A stretch of 14,728 nt of DNA from an uncultured Eubacteriaceae bacterium. Its GTDB lineage: Bacteria > Bacillota > Clostridia > Eubacteriales > UBA1433. The notes below the pieces were generated by a model. The model saw nothing but the letters and a program-made list of their open reading frames with translations, ran no database searches and had not been told where the DNA came from. Shown in pieces: positions 14,492 through 14,728 of this stretch (positions are counted from its first letter, which is position 1; each line of letters starts with the position of its first letter). Position numbers and translations under genes: made by a program. The stretch spans positions 1-14,728 of the forward strand of contig CALGIV010000254.1 in assembly GCA_937914785.1 (NCBI GenBank), in the 5' to 3' direction.

Positions 14492-14728
14492 ATGAAAGTC
14501 GCAATCGATGGTCCGGCAGGGGCGGGGAAGAGTACAATTGTAAAGGCGGTTGCCGACCGGCTTGGTTTTACGTATATCAATACGGGAGCGCTCTATCGTG
14601 CATTCGCGTTGAAAACGGTGCTTGACGATATTTCGCTTGAAGATGAAGCCGGTTTATACGATATTCTCCATAGAACAAATTTTTCGCTCGACAAAACGCG
14701 GGTGTATCTGGATGGGTGTGATGTAACG
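14492..14728 (+). CDS. cmk: Cytidylate kinase, N-terminal part (3' end outside window)
   Basis: The first 79 codons of a (d)CMP kinase are present; the frame is open to the window edge. The enzyme transfers phosphate from ATP to CMP or dCMP in pyrimidine nucleotide recycling. The P-loop GPAGAGKST is at residues 7-15, directly after the first strand (MKVAID), and INTGALYRAFALK at about 29-41 matches the conserved segment that in Cmk begins the NMP-binding region. RVYLDGCDVT near the window end is also typical. AAGGA is about nine bases upstream of the ATG at 14492. The gene is divergent from the dehydratase-like gene and has its own promoter. Confidence 0.95.
   Translation, partial: MKVAIDGPAGAGKSTIVKAVADRLGFTYINTGALYRAFALKTVLDDISLEDEAGLYDILHRTNFSLDKTRVYLDGCDVT

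Noticed and set aside
1..14728. CRISPR arrays, insertion sequences, tRNA or rRNA genes, prophage or toxin-antitoxin modules
   Set aside because: No regularly spaced repeats, transposase-like frames, cloverleaf sequences or phage/toxin gene pairs were seen; the genes are mostly housekeeping.

Overview
The window is chromosomal DNA of a low-to-mid-GC Bacillota (Firmicutes). The evidence is a T-box tRNA-sensing leader ahead of valS, strong GGAGG-type ribosome binding sites, sigma-A-like promoters with TGN extended -10 elements, intrinsic terminators ending in U tracts, and a UgtP/MGDG-synthase-like glycosyltransferase. Rubrerythrin suggests an anaerobic or microaerophilic lifestyle. I cannot name the genus from sequence alone; Clostridia or Negativicutes would both fit.

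Layout. Bases 3-2624 hold the 3' end of pheS and complete pheT, the two subunits of phenylalanyl-tRNA synthetase. A separately promoted polar-amino-acid ABC ATPase follows (2690-3457) and converges on a rubrerythrin gene (minus strand, about 3554-4132) across a shared bidirectional terminator. Divergent from rubrerythrin is a two-gene operon: a short NAD(P)-type malic enzyme (4350-5507) and a beta-lactamase-fold serine hydrolase without signal peptide (5518-6417). Next comes a membrane-lipid neighbourhood: a UgtP/MGDG-synthase-like glycosyltransferase (6635-7738), a 160-base structured spacer, a YbhN/LPG-synthase-TM-like membrane protein (7899-8996), and a PgsA-type CDP-alcohol phosphatidyltransferase (9090-9662) with its own promoter. 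Then follow a T-box leader with a GUC (valine) specifier (about 9700-9894) and valS (9916-12546), ending in a terminator. A gene-poor stretch of about 490 bases (12547-13037) holds a strong hairpin, a possible 32-codon ORF and a bidirectional terminator. The minus-strand 13038-14240 gene is an enolase-superfamily sugar-acid dehydratase-like enzyme. The window ends in the 5' part of cmk (cytidylate kinase).

How the genes relate. Most are housekeeping: charging of tRNA-Phe and tRNA-Val, phospholipid and glycolipid synthesis, pyrimidine nucleotide supply, central carbon metabolism (malate to pyruvate) and oxidative-stress defence. I found no mobile element, CRISPR array, tRNA or rRNA gene, and no convincing undescribed multi-gene system. 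The parts most worth a second look are the structured spacer before the YbhN-like gene, the 12.7-12.9 kb gene-poor patch, the lipid gene neighbourhood, and the malic enzyme-serine hydrolase pairing.
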